Shown: in pieces, positions 32,460 through 39,845 of the stretch
How positions within the stretch are numbered: the first letter of the stretch is position 1
Layout: each line of letters opens with the position of its first letter
Assembly (NCBI GenBank): GCA_947253285.1
Contig: CAMXXV010000001.1
Location: 1-64,000 of the forward strand
DNA from: an uncultured Candidatus Saccharibacteria bacterium
Lineage (GTDB): Bacteria > Patescibacteriota > Saccharimonadia > Saccharimonadales > Saccharimonadaceae
Reading direction: 5' to 3'
Length of the DNA: 64,000 nt
The notes under the pieces: model-generated
Databases searched by the model: none
Told to the model about the DNA's origin: nothing
The model's input: the letters and a program-made list of their open reading frames with translations, nothing else
Made by a program: the position numbers and the translations under genes

Positions 32460-33660
32460 TGATTTAGAGGATAAATTACCCGGAATGCCACCGTGCTTTA
32501 CGGTAGCGCAGGCAGTAGATGTTATTAATCAAGTTTTAGACACTGCAGTGCCGACGATTGATATAGTGGGCGAAGTGGCAAACTTTAAGATAAATCAGGG
32601 TAAATGGGTGTTTTTTGATCTGAAGGATGATACGTCCGTATTAAACTGTTTCATGTCAGTATATTCTCTTCGTATGGAACTGGCTGACGGCATGCAGGTA
32701 AAGGTGCGCGCAACGCCGAATTTAACCAAGTGGGGGCGGTTTTCGCTGACTGTTCGAGCAATTCGGCCGATTGGTGAAGGGGCGATTAAGCGAGCCTTTG
32801 AACTATTGAAGCAGAAGTTATCAAAGGAAGGGCTGTTTGATGAGGCGCGCAAGCGAACATTACCCGCTCTACCTCAGCATATCGGTGTGATATCATCGAA
32901 TCAGGCAGCTGGCTATAAAGATTTTATTAAAATTGTTAACGCGCGAATGGGTGGTATGCAAATTGATGTTATCTCTACTCAGGTGCAGGGCGATGCAGCT
33001 GCCGACCAGATTATTGCAGCGATTCGGCAGTTTAATGAGTTGCCAAATCCACCGGAAGTATTATGCATCTTGCGCGGTGGTGGGTCACGTGAAGATTTGG
33101 CGGTATTTGACGATGAGAAGTTGGTACGGACAGTAGCGGCTTCGCGAATCCCTACTCTAACGGGTGTCGGCCATGAGATAGATACTACGTTGATTGACTT
33201 GGTGGCAGACAAGCGCGCATCGACGCCGTCTAATGCGGCTGAGTTGCTAGTGCTAGACCGACGGGAATTGATCGCTACAACTACTCATTATTTAAAGTCG
33301 ATGGTTGACGTGTTAGTATTGGATGCGCAGCAGCGACGTGACAAATTAATTCGTCTTGTGACGCAATTAAACAATAGTATGTCGTTAGTAGTAAATAATG
33401 TACAATCTGAGTTAGTTACGTTGACTATGCAACTAAATAATCAGATGACGCGTAGTTTGGGAGATACTCAGGGTAGAGCAATGGCGTTAATTTCGGCCTT
33501 GCAAGCATACGACCCGCAGGCTGTTTTAAAGCGTGGTTATGCCATTATTTGGAATGAGCAGCATAGTGTGCCGCACGAGTGGCGGATTGGAATGAATGTA
33601 ACGGCTGAGACTGATAAAAAATTAATCGCAATGGAGGTAAAAAATGTCAGAGACAAGTAA
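32443..33660 (+). CDS. xseA: exodeoxyribonuclease VII large subunit
   Basis: Catalytic subunit of the single-strand-specific exonuclease VII, 405 aa. An N-terminal OB fold (about residues 15-110) is followed by the catalytic domain with VISSNQAAGYKDF, ILRGGGSREDLAVFDDE and LTGVGHEIDTTLID, and then a coiled-coil region that binds XseB. The gene overlaps both the upstream flippase gene and xseB. The coiled-coil part is a little short for the family. Confidence 0.94.
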   Translation: MTSVDSDLEDKLPGMPPCFTVAQAVDVINQVLDTAVPTIDIVGEVANFKINQGKWVFFDLKDDTSVLNCFMSVYSLRMELADGMQVKVRATPNLTKWGRFSLTVRAIRPIGEGAIKRAFELLKQKLSKEGLFDEARKRTLPALPQHIGVISSNQAAGYKDFIKIVNARMGGMQIDVISTQVQGDAAADQIIAAIRQFNELPNPPEVLCILRGGGSREDLAVFDDEKLVRTVAASRIPTLTGVGHEIDTTLIDLVADKRASTPSNAAELLVLDRRELIATTTHYLKSMVDVLVLDAQQRRDKLIRLVTQLNNSMSLVVNNVQSELVTLTMQLNNQMTRSLGDTQGRAMALISALQAYDPQAVLKRGYAIIWNEQHSVPHEWRIGMNVTAETDKKLIAMEVKNVRDK

Positions 33661-33880
33661 CTTAAAAAAGCAGGAAGACGATGAGTTGATGCAACAAAGC
33701 CTGACTGATTTAATGAATGAGCTGAAGTCAATTGTTGATTGGTTTAACACTGGTGATGTTGATGTGGAGGTAGCAAGCGTTAAATTTGACCGTGGTGCTA
33801 AGTTGGCTGAAGCTATTAAGCGTAAGCTATCGATTACAGAGAATAAGGTCAACGAAATCAAGCTTAAGTTGCAGGATTAG
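33644..33880 (+). CDS. xseB: exodeoxyribonuclease VII small subunit
   Basis: Helical subunit of 78 aa that binds the XseA coiled coil. The family pattern is visible as LMNELKSIVDWFNTGDVDVEVASVKFDRG (shortened here), a two-helix layout. GGAGG is 6 nt before the ATG, inside the xseA end (17-bp overlap). The C-terminal helix is Lys-rich. Confidence 0.9.
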   Translation: MSETSNLKKQEDDELMQQSLTDLMNELKSIVDWFNTGDVDVEVASVKFDRGAKLAEAIKRKLSITENKVNEIKLKLQD

Positions 33881-33893
33881 TTGTTTTTACGAG

Positions 33894-33922
33894 TTGCACT
33901 TGTTTTATGCTTATGTTAAAAT
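33894..33922 (+). promoter_or_regulatory. promoter of leaderless membrane protein gene
   Basis: TTGCAC (33894-33899), 17-bp spacer, TAAAAT (33917-33922), 6 nt to ATG 33929. Confidence 0.7.
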
Positions 33923-33928
33923 GAAACT

Positions 33929-34615
33929 ATGAATGATAATGGGTCGGATTATAGGGCAAGCGAACGCGGTTCGGTCAGTCCGCTTCTAGTGTCAACGATT
34001 ATTCTAGGTGTTTTCTTATTTGGTGCTTGTATTGCATTTATTTGGGCGTATTCGGGGATGGTTAACTGGCAGAAGAATGGCCAAGCAAAAATTGATCAAG
34101 CTGTTACGCAGGCGAAGGCATTGCAAACCAAGCAAGATAATGCTGAGTTTATGCAACGTGAAAAGACGCCAAATCGGCATTATCAAGGTCCAGCGGAGAC
34201 TGGTTCGGTGCGGTTTGATTATCCAAAGACATGGTCTGGTTATGTTGCAACGTCTGATGGTAATAACCTAACACTTTATTTTTACCCAATTATGGTTCCT
34301 GTAGTAAATCCTGATGTTACTCCGTATGCCTTGCGTGTTGTGGTTTCGCCTAATGATTACGCAAAAACATTGTTAGACTTTAAGAGCGCGGTTGATAAGG
34401 GTAGTATTAAGGCTAGCCCAGTTACTATTGGCGCGCGTGAAGGCTTTGATGGTTATAAAGGCATGCGATTCGATGGACAGTTAGCACAAACCATCAATGG
34501 TTCAGTGGTAGTATTCAGGGTGCGTGATAAAACTCTGAAGTTGTACGTAGATAGTAAAGACTTCAAGAAAGATTTCGACGAAACAATTTTGCGTACGTTG
34601 CAATTCCAGCCTTAA
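33929..34615 (+). CDS. hypothetical membrane-anchored protein, 228 aa
   Basis: Not assigned to a family with confidence. One transmembrane segment (about residues 17-42) follows a short N-terminus. The extracytoplasmic part starts with a helical Gln-rich stretch (about 45-80) and ends in a domain of about 140 residues (GSVRFDYPKTWSGYVA ... LRTLQFQP) whose beginning and end recall PsbP-like lipoprotein domains. Such domains are common in small-genome surface proteins of unknown role. It stands alone, with a well-formed leaderless promoter. Confidence 0.7.
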   Translation: MNDNGSDYRASERGSVSPLLVSTIILGVFLFGACIAFIWAYSGMVNWQKNGQAKIDQAVTQAKALQTKQDNAEFMQREKTPNRHYQGPAETGSVRFDYPKTWSGYVATSDGNNLTLYFYPIMVPVVNPDVTPYALRVVVSPNDYAKTLLDFKSAVDKGSIKASPVTIGAREGFDGYKGMRFDGQLAQTINGSVVVFRVRDKTLKLYVDSKDFKKDFDETILRTLQFQP

Positions 34616-34665
34616 TCGAATAATTGAACTATTAGCATAAGTAGCATAAAAATGCTACTTTTTGC

Positions 34666-34671
34666 TATACT
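34666..34671 (+). promoter_or_regulatory. -10 box of leaderless kinase-like gene
   Basis: TATACT with a 6-nt gap to ATG 34678. A hairpin-like AGTAGCATaaaaATGCTACT lies just upstream (34640-34659) and may end the previous transcript or bind a regulator. Confidence 0.5.
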
Positions 34672-34677
34672 GAGAAC

Positions 34678-35367
34678 ATGAAACAAGTGGGGGCAAGTTT
34701 GGGGGCTTTGTCTGTGGCGGCGGCCACACGTGATTTACGAACTCCGCTAGTACGTTTGCGTCAGTTGGCTTTTGAGGTTGGACAGTGTGGTGCGGAGCCG
34801 GTAACATTAGCGCGAATGCAAGCTACTTTAACTGAAGCTCTGGGCGTAGTAGATGAACTCAGTATCGCAAGTAGCCCACTTAAAGATTTAGTTCTTGAGC
34901 CAGTATCGGTTGATAGGCTGTTGATGGCAGTACAAGCGGAAGTTCAGCCGGAGGCACAACAGTTATCCTGTCAATTTATTTGCGTACTACCGAAGCGCTC
35001 GCCACTTTTGACCGGTAATTACAATGCCTTAAAACAATTGTTAGTGCGCTTTAGCTTAGATGCGCTACGCTATAGTAAAAAAACGGTAAAGTTGAGCGCG
35101 CGATTAACTCGCAATCGTGAGGTTGTGCTAGAGTTAAGAGATAATGGTGCGCCATTTGCGAAGGATGTTTGTGGTGTGGCGTCCATTAATCGACTAAATC
35201 CAGTAGTTAGTAGGCCATTAATGAGTAGCCTTAACTTATTGCTAGCCGAACAGATAACTCGTGCGATGCAGGGCAGCATTGCTTTTCACTGTCACCGTCA
35301 AGGTGGAGTGACGATAGAGGCACATTTACCGGAGAGTAGACAACTTAGCTTGTTGGAATTGATATGA
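34678..35367 (+). CDS. degenerate histidine-kinase-like protein lacking the H-box His
   Basis: Soluble protein of 229 aa with a kinase-like dimerisation helix and an HATPase-like domain. The H-box reads TRDLRTPL instead of SHELRTPL: the phospho-acceptor His is Arg (codon CGT at 34729, one base from CAT). The ATP-binding part has an N-box-like LKQLLVRFSLDALRYSKK and a G1-like LELRDNGAPF, and the G2 region is reduced. There is no sensor domain and no membrane segment. It is followed, with a 4-bp overlap, by a receiver protein, so the pair may be a scaffold or phosphate-independent switch. Confidence 0.7.
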   Translation: MKQVGASLGALSVAAATRDLRTPLVRLRQLAFEVGQCGAEPVTLARMQATLTEALGVVDELSIASSPLKDLVLEPVSVDRLLMAVQAEVQPEAQQLSCQFICVLPKRSPLLTGNYNALKQLLVRFSLDALRYSKKTVKLSARLTRNREVVLELRDNGAPFAKDVCGVASINRLNPVVSRPLMSSLNLLLAEQITRAMQGSIAFHCHRQGGVTIEAHLPESRQLSLLELI

Positions 35368-35726
35368 AAATTATTTTATTAGACGATGATAGATGGTTTG
35401 CGGCTAGTTTGGCGAATAGTTTGAGATATTTTGGGGCAGACGTTATTGTAGAGAGTAACCCACGGGCAATATTTGACCTAATTGATGATGGCTTGCCGGA
35501 TGTGATGGTGTGTGATTGGCATTTAGGAGCGGATAATGTAATGACACTATTAAATGAGATGGCGAGTTACAATGATACATTAAAATTACCAAAGGTAATA
35601 TTGTCTGCTAGCGGCAGGACAATTAAGCTTGATGATGTTGTTGCTTTTGGTGTTAAGTTTGTATTTGATAAGTCTACTTATAGTCCGTCAGACTTAAAGC
35701 AGGCAATTTGGGGGTTGTCGGCATGA
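35364..35726 (+). CDS. receiver-domain protein paired with kinase-like gene
   Basis: CheY-like domain of 120 aa. The acidic cluster is LLDDDRW, the phospho-acceptor Asp is in MVCDWHLG, the Ser/Thr position is ILSAS and the Lys is FVFDKS. The motif after the Asp (WHLGADN) departs from the usual MPGMxG. There is no output domain. It overlaps the kinase-like gene by 4 bp (ATGA) and recO by 4 bp (ATGA), so the three are one translational unit. Confidence 0.8.
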   Translation: MKIILLDDDRWFAASLANSLRYFGADVIVESNPRAIFDLIDDGLPDVMVCDWHLGADNVMTLLNEMASYNDTLKLPKVILSASGRTIKLDDVVAFGVKFVFDKSTYSPSDLKQAIWGLSA

Positions 35727-36415
35727 GCGATACGCTGAAAGTTATTGGCATTATTTTGCGTCGGACTAACTATAAGGAAGCCGACCGAATTTTGAGCGTG
35801 CTGACTCGTGAACATGGTCAATTGGCAGTGATTGCGCGTGGTGTACGTCGGGAGCAATCACGCTTGGCGGGCGGTATCGAGCTGTTTGCTACGTGTGAAC
35901 TTAGCCTAGCAAAGAGCGCGATGAATTTGCAGGGTATGTGGACGTTAACGGGTGCGCGTCTAGTGCATTTTTATGATTATATTATGACTGATTACGACCG
36001 GTTGCAGTTTGGCTATGATGCCATTAAGCGAGCGTCTAAATTGGCCGACGCGATTGATTCGCCAGAGTTATATGACGTTTTATTGGGCGTAATTGAACTA
36101 TTAGATAAGTCTACGGTTGATTTGCGCATTGCTAAGGCATGGTTTTATCTGAAGCTGGCGCGTTTATCCGGAATGGAATTAAACTTATTGACGGATGGTA
36201 ATGGGATGCAGTTGGTGGAGGACGCAAACTATGATTACAATAAGGCTGATGGTGTGTTTGTGTTTAACCCACAAGGGCAATATAATACTGCGGTGCTAAA
36301 GTTATTGCGGGTGCTTTTAGCAAATGATGCTGCCATAGCGGCGCGTTTAGTCGGTATTGATGATACTGTATTGTCTAATGCGGTTTATTTGGCTGCTACT
36401 GCCGCGCAGGTGTAG
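35723..36415 (+). CDS. recO: DNA repair protein RecO
   Basis: Recombination mediator of 230 aa that works with RecR to load RecA on single-stranded DNA. The N-terminal OB fold is visible as IILRRTNYKEADRILSVLTREHGQLAVIARG (in part), followed by a helical domain. The zinc cysteine cluster of many RecO proteins is missing. The frame opens at 35708, but ATG 35723 overlaps the receiver stop in an ATGA junction and is preferred. Confidence 0.88.
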   Translation: MSDTLKVIGIILRRTNYKEADRILSVLTREHGQLAVIARGVRREQSRLAGGIELFATCELSLAKSAMNLQGMWTLTGARLVHFYDYIMTDYDRLQFGYDAIKRASKLADAIDSPELYDVLLGVIELLDKSTVDLRIAKAWFYLKLARLSGMELNLLTDGNGMQLVEDANYDYNKADGVFVFNPQGQYNTAVLKLLRVLLANDAAIAARLVGIDDTVLSNAVYLAATAAQV

Positions 36416-36418
36416 TGC

Positions 36419-36424
36419 TATAAT
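36419..36424 (+). promoter_or_regulatory. -10 box of leaderless glyS
   Basis: TATAAT with a 6-nt gap to the glyS ATG. Confidence 0.5.
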
Positions 36425-36430
36425 AGTAAT

Positions 36431-37780
36431 ATGGAAGATATTATATCGCTATGTAAGCGTCGAGGGTTTATTTATCAGGGTTCGGATGTTTATGGTGGCC
36501 TCGCTGGCACTTGGGATTGGGGTCCGCTTGGTGTCGAGTTGAAGCGTCGTGTGAAGGATTTATGGTGGCAATTTTTTGTTGACCATCATCGCGAGATTTA
36601 TGGCGTAGATGCTGCTATTATTATGAATCCTAAAGTATGGCAGGCGTCGGGGCATGTTGCAACTTTTTCCGACCCATTGGTAGAAGATTTGGTTAATCAC
36701 CGTCGATACCGTGCCGACCACTTATTGAAAGACGCCGGTATTTCGGCTGAAGGTTTAAGCAATGATGAAATTACCAAGTTGATTCGCGAGCACAATGTAA
36801 AATCGCCAGACGGTAATGAATTATCTGAAGTGCGCAGCTTTAATATGATGTTTAAGACAACGGTGGGGCCGATTGATACAGCTGATGCGGTGGCTTATTT
36901 GCGACCAGAGACTGCACAGGGTATTTTTACGAATTACCGTAATGTAGTAGACACGGTTTATCCTGATTTACCGTTTGGCTTGGCTCAGCAAGGTAAGGCG
37001 TTTCGGAATGAGATTAGTCCACGTGATTTTATTTTTCGCTCGCGTGAGTTTGAGCAGATGGAAATTGAGTATTTTGTGAAGCCAGATGAGTGGGAGAAAT
37101 ATTTTGAATCTCTATTGAAACTAGTACATGAATTTTTGGAACAGGTGATTGGTTTGCCGGCGGATAAGATTCATGAATATGAGGTGCCAGAAAACGACCG
37201 AGCTCATTATAGCCGTCGTACGGTTGATGTTGAATTTGATTATCCAATTGGTCGCGAAGAATTGATGGGTATTGCCTACCGTACCGATTTTGATTTAAAG
37301 AATATTGAACGTGTAGCGAAGAAGTCGATGGAATATCGCCCTAAGGATGGCAGTGAATCATTTGTGCCACATGTAATTGAGCCTTCATTTGGTGTCGAAC
37401 GTCTAGTTATGGCAATCTTGAGTGCATTTTACCAGCAAGACGAGGTTGGTGGTAGTAAGCGTAATGTGTTACGTTTACCGAAGTCGCTAGCGCCAGTATT
37501 AGTAACAGTATCGCCGCTGCTAAAGAATAAGCCGGAGCTAGTAGCTAAAGCTAAGGTGGTATATGATGAGCTTAATGATGCTTTCCCAGGCCGCATAAAC
37601 TGGGATGATAGTGGCAACATCGGTAAGCGCTATCGCAAGGCCGATGAGATTGGCGTGCCAAGCTGCGTAGTAGTTGACTTTGACAGTTTGGATGACGATA
37701 GCGTGACGGTGCGTAACCGTGATACTACTGAACAGGAGCGGGTTAAAATTACCGAGTTAGCTAATCATTTTAAAGATTAG
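36431..37780 (+). CDS. glyS: glycine--tRNA ligase (homodimeric class II type)
   Basis: Single-chain glycyl-tRNA synthetase of 449 aa, the alpha2 form rather than the alpha2beta2 form. Class II motif 1 is in RRGFIYQGSDVYGGLAGTWD, motif 2 in RNEISPRDFIFRSREFEQ and motif 3 in PSFGVERLVMAIL; the C-terminal anticodon-binding domain (about residues 350-445) is complete. It is the last chromosomal gene before the prophage; its 3' end is intact, so integration did not disrupt it. Confidence 0.95.
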   Translation: MEDIISLCKRRGFIYQGSDVYGGLAGTWDWGPLGVELKRRVKDLWWQFFVDHHREIYGVDAAIIMNPKVWQASGHVATFSDPLVEDLVNHRRYRADHLLKDAGISAEGLSNDEITKLIREHNVKSPDGNELSEVRSFNMMFKTTVGPIDTADAVAYLRPETAQGIFTNYRNVVDTVYPDLPFGLAQQGKAFRNEISPRDFIFRSREFEQMEIEYFVKPDEWEKYFESLLKLVHEFLEQVIGLPADKIHEYEVPENDRAHYSRRTVDVEFDYPIGREELMGIAYRTDFDLKNIERVAKKSMEYRPKDGSESFVPHVIEPSFGVERLVMAILSAFYQQDEVGGSKRNVLRLPKSLAPVLVTVSPLLKNKPELVAKAKVVYDELNDAFPGRINWDDSGNIGKRYRKADEIGVPSCVVVDFDSLDDDSVTVRNRDTTEQERVKITELANHFKD

Positions 37781-37909
37781 TTAACTAAGACAGTGAGAAG
37801 AATTAAAGATTATTAGAAATCTGTAGGGCTATAGTTACCATACAGTAGAATAGATCTAAATGTAGGTGATATATTTGACTAAAATAATAAACGCTTAAGA
37901 CAATGAGTT

Positions 37910-37952
37910 CAATCTATCACTCCCCATAGCTGAGCCGACGAGTGATAGATTG
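37910..37952. repeat. 13-bp inverted repeat (bidirectional terminator or integrase site)
   Basis: CAATCTATCACTC (37910-37922) and GAGTGATAGATTG (37940-37952) are perfect inverse copies around a 17-nt loop. It lies between convergent glyS and int. Confidence 0.7.
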
Positions 37953-37981
37953 TTAAGTTTCTATGGTTGGTTGTTCGGGTC

Positions 37982-37995
37982 TTGGCTCGAGCCAA
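37982..37995. repeat. 14-bp perfect palindrome
   Basis: TTGGCTCGAGCCAA, 56 bp downstream of the integrase stop; a possible core-type recombinase site. Confidence 0.55.
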
Positions 37996-38050
37996 CTCAT
38001 TTAATGCTTCTATAATACACCATTGTGCTTAAAAATACAAGCACTTTATA

Positions 38051-38947
38051 TTAAACTACAACATTTGTTTTATACTTATCGAATATTTGTTGCAATTGAC
38101 CATCGAACCCGTGTAGATAATGCTCAGTAGTTGCCGTATTGCTGTGTCCCATAAGCTCCTTTATCTCTTCCAGACTGGCGCCCTTTGACTGCAAATCTGT
38201 GGCGAAGCTATGCCGTAGCGCATGGATATGAAATTGCCGTAATCTGTGTATAAAATCCGGGTCGCCGCCTTGCGCTTCTAGCTCGTCCGCATAATTGTTA
38301 AATGTAGCGTGTAGGATAGCGCGTAGTGTGACAGTAGATAAGCCTACGCCATAATCTATCTCAGTGCCCCAAAGCTTATTCGTTATGTTGTATTCCTGAA
38401 CAAACGTGTCTAGCATTTGCCTTGTCCGCACTGTAATGTAGCTCTCGCGGCGTTTACGGCCCTTATCGATGTAGATAACCCTTCTACCGTTAAAGTTATT
38501 AAGGCAAAGATTGGCCAGAGCCGTGCGCCTCATACCAGTGTCAAAGGCAATAGCTATCATTAGCGCGGGCTGACTGTCGGCGTATTCAATCACTTGGTCT
38601 AGCTCTTGGGCCGTATAAAATATCTTAGGGGCCGGGCCAGAGGCTCGCGGCTTTACTATTAAGGGTGTTTTAACGTTAGTCTTATATCCCATATCGTGCA
38701 GATACTTAATGAATGCAATTATTTGTGAAACGTATACGCCAGCTGTAGCCTCGGAGATTCCGCGGCTTCTAATATATGCAATGTATTGGTTAATATCGTC
38801 ATGAGACAGTTTGCTTATCCTATTGTTGCCGTACCACCGAATAAACCGTATTAGCATGCAGCGTTTAGCTAGCATAGTTGTTTGCGTGAAGTTGCGCACA
38901 TTTATACAGTAGTCGTAGTACTCGTTTAATGCTTCATTAATCTTCAT
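38051..38947 (-). CDS. int: tyrosine recombinase / phage integrase
   Basis: Site-specific recombinase of 298 aa. An N-terminal SAM-like core-binding domain (about residues 1-85) is followed by the catalytic domain with Arg in DTGMRRTALANL, Lys in the beta-hairpin, HALRHSFATDL (HxxR), ELMGHSNTATTEHYLH with the His/Trp position and the nucleophile Tyr. It lacks an N-terminal arm-binding domain. AAAGGAATG lies before the ATG. It points toward glyS. Two TCTATATAGA palindromes and a long inverted repeat lie just upstream and may be arm sites or operators. A XerC/D-type chromosomal enzyme is less likely, given the phage context. Confidence 0.93.
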   Translation of the reverse strand: MKINEALNEYYDYCINVRNFTQTTMLAKRCMLIRFIRWYGNNRISKLSHDDINQYIAYIRSRGISEATAGVYVSQIIAFIKYLHDMGYKTNVKTPLIVKPRASGPAPKIFYTAQELDQVIEYADSQPALMIAIAFDTGMRRTALANLCLNNFNGRRVIYIDKGRKRRESYITVRTRQMLDTFVQEYNITNKLWGTEIDYGVGLSTVTLRAILHATFNNYADELEAQGGDPDFIHRLRQFHIHALRHSFATDLQSKGASLEEIKELMGHSNTATTEHYLHGFDGQLQQIFDKYKTNVVV

Positions 38948-38964
38948 AATTCATTCCTTTCCTA

Positions 38965-39018
38965 TCTATATAGAATTTCTTTATAAAAAACTAATTTAAA
39001 GAAATATTCTATATAGAA
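38965..39018. repeat. inverted repeat and paired TCTATATAGA palindromes before int
   Basis: TCTATATAGA (38965-38974) and TTCTATATAGAA (39007-39018) are 43 bp apart (about four helical turns). Between them TTTCTTTA (38976-38983) and TAAAGAAA (38997-39004) extend the inverted repeat. Position suggests integrase promoter control or arm sites. The rest of 38948-39229 is AT-rich with no gene seen. Confidence 0.65.
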
Positions 39019-39175
39019 CAAAATATTAAAAAATTTAACAAAAAAAGACTAAAAACTTGGCTAAAAATGTCGGGTTACAACGTCTAGAATGGTTACTTGC
39101 TTGACAATACAACATAAATATAGCAAAAACATTTAAAATGTAACGTTTTTATGGTGTAAATATAGCTAGTACGAT

Positions 39176-39206
39176 ACGCAAAATAGACACCTCGGTAAAC
39201 AGGTGT
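39176..39206 (-). terminator. terminator of the unknown minus-strand prophage gene
   Basis: ACACCT/AGGTGT stem (39187-39192/39201-39206), followed on the minus strand by CTATTTT. Confidence 0.6.
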
Positions 39207-39229
39207 TAGACAAAAAGCGTAATAAGTTA

Positions 39230-39628
39230 CTAGCTAATAGAGCGCATTCTTCTAGCTAATAACAATTTACGTTTTAATTCTTCATACCGCGCTATATTTG
39301 CTGCGTTTACAGAGGCAACAGCAGCTACTGGCGTCTGCAACTTAGATACAACCTTGCGAGCAAGGCCACTGGCTTTCTCTAGAATATAGCTAAGGATTTC
39401 AATTGTTTTAGATAAATTAGCTTTTGACCACATTTTGGCGAAGTATGCTTTAGGATTGCGTTTATTCTGAGCAATCTTTACTGATAGCTCAAATAGTTTA
39501 TCGCCGAAGCGTTTTTGACGGTTCCGGAACATTGGTAGATAGCGGTCATCCTCGACGAGTTCAGCCGCTACACCAAGCCGTTGCCGCATAGTATTAGCCC
39601 TTTTAGCATCAACAATTGTTTTAGTCAT
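39230..39628 (-). CDS. hypothetical basic prophage protein, 132 aa
   Basis: Not recognised. The protein is basic and helical (many Lys/Arg, KRNPKAYFAKMWSKANLSK), with a hydrophobic Ala/Val stretch in the middle and a basic end. There is no clear helix-turn-helix. It is the only gene between integrase and the late region, and is transcribed from a TTGACG-18-TATAAT promoter whose leader carries an intrinsic terminator before the ribosome binding site GGAGGG. Its position is where a lysogeny regulator or excisionase would be expected, so a regulatory role is possible but unproven. Confidence 0.65.
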   Translation of the reverse strand: MTKTIVDAKRANTMRQRLGVAAELVEDDRYLPMFRNRQKRFGDKLFELSVKIAQNKRNPKAYFAKMWSKANLSKTIEILSYILEKASGLARKVVSKLQTPVAAVASVNAANIARYEELKRKLLLARRMRSIS

Positions 39629-39663
39629 TTTTACCCTCCAAGATTAACTTTTCTTGAGGAAGT

Positions 39664-39708
39664 AAAAAGCCCCAGAGAGTACACTAAAATAAGTGCACCC
39701 AGAGGGGC
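39664..39708 (-). terminator. leader terminator / attenuator of the 39628 gene
   Basis: On the minus strand GCCCC...GGGGC closes a hairpin with an inner GTGCACT/AGTGTAC stem, followed by TTTTT. It sits between the promoter and the GGAGGG site of the gene, so transcription must pass it. Confidence 0.7.
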
Positions 39709-39732
39709 AATCGACCGTTATCTTCATTACTT

Positions 39733-39762
39733 ATTATACACATAACATACGTTATACGTCAA
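39733..39762 (-). promoter_or_regulatory. minus-strand promoter with internal operator-like repeat
   Basis: TTGACG (39757-39762), 18-bp spacer, TATAAT (39733-39738). The spacer holds the inverted repeat ATAAC-atac-GTTAT (39742-39755), a good candidate repressor site. Confidence 0.7.
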
Positions 39763-39785
39763 TAGCAAAATGGCATTTTATCTAG

Positions 39786-39791
39786 TATAAT
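39786..39791 (+). promoter_or_regulatory. -10 box for start of the late region
   Basis: TATAAT, 10 nt before a hairpin terminator and 55 nt before the first plus-strand phage gene. It is divergent from the minus-strand promoter 24 bp away. Confidence 0.6.
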
Positions 39792-39800
39792 GTAAATAGC

Positions 39801-39829
39801 AACGGTTCTTAGGAGCCGTTTTTGTTTTT
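39801..39829 (+). terminator. leader terminator with AACGGTTC stem (copy 1)
   Basis: AACGGTTC/GAGCCGTT stem then TTTGTTTTT, between the promoter and the gene at 39846. The same layout recurs at 62144. Confidence 0.75.
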
Positions 39830-39845
39830 ACAAAAGGGGAGGGTG

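Larger units (their letters stand above)
37781..38050. other. glyS-integrase intergenic region, possible attL side
   Basis: 270 bp without a supportable gene. It contains a 13-bp inverted repeat and a 14-bp palindrome (listed separately). The junction between chromosome and prophage should be in or near here because the integrase lies at 38051. No tRNA 3' end was found that would serve as an att core, and the second att copy is outside the window. Confidence 0.4.

Noticed and set aside
37960..37999. tRNA-like 3' end or tmRNA remnant as att site
   Set aside because: The sequence has a T-loop-like TTCGGGT, but no matching T-stem or acceptor can be built.
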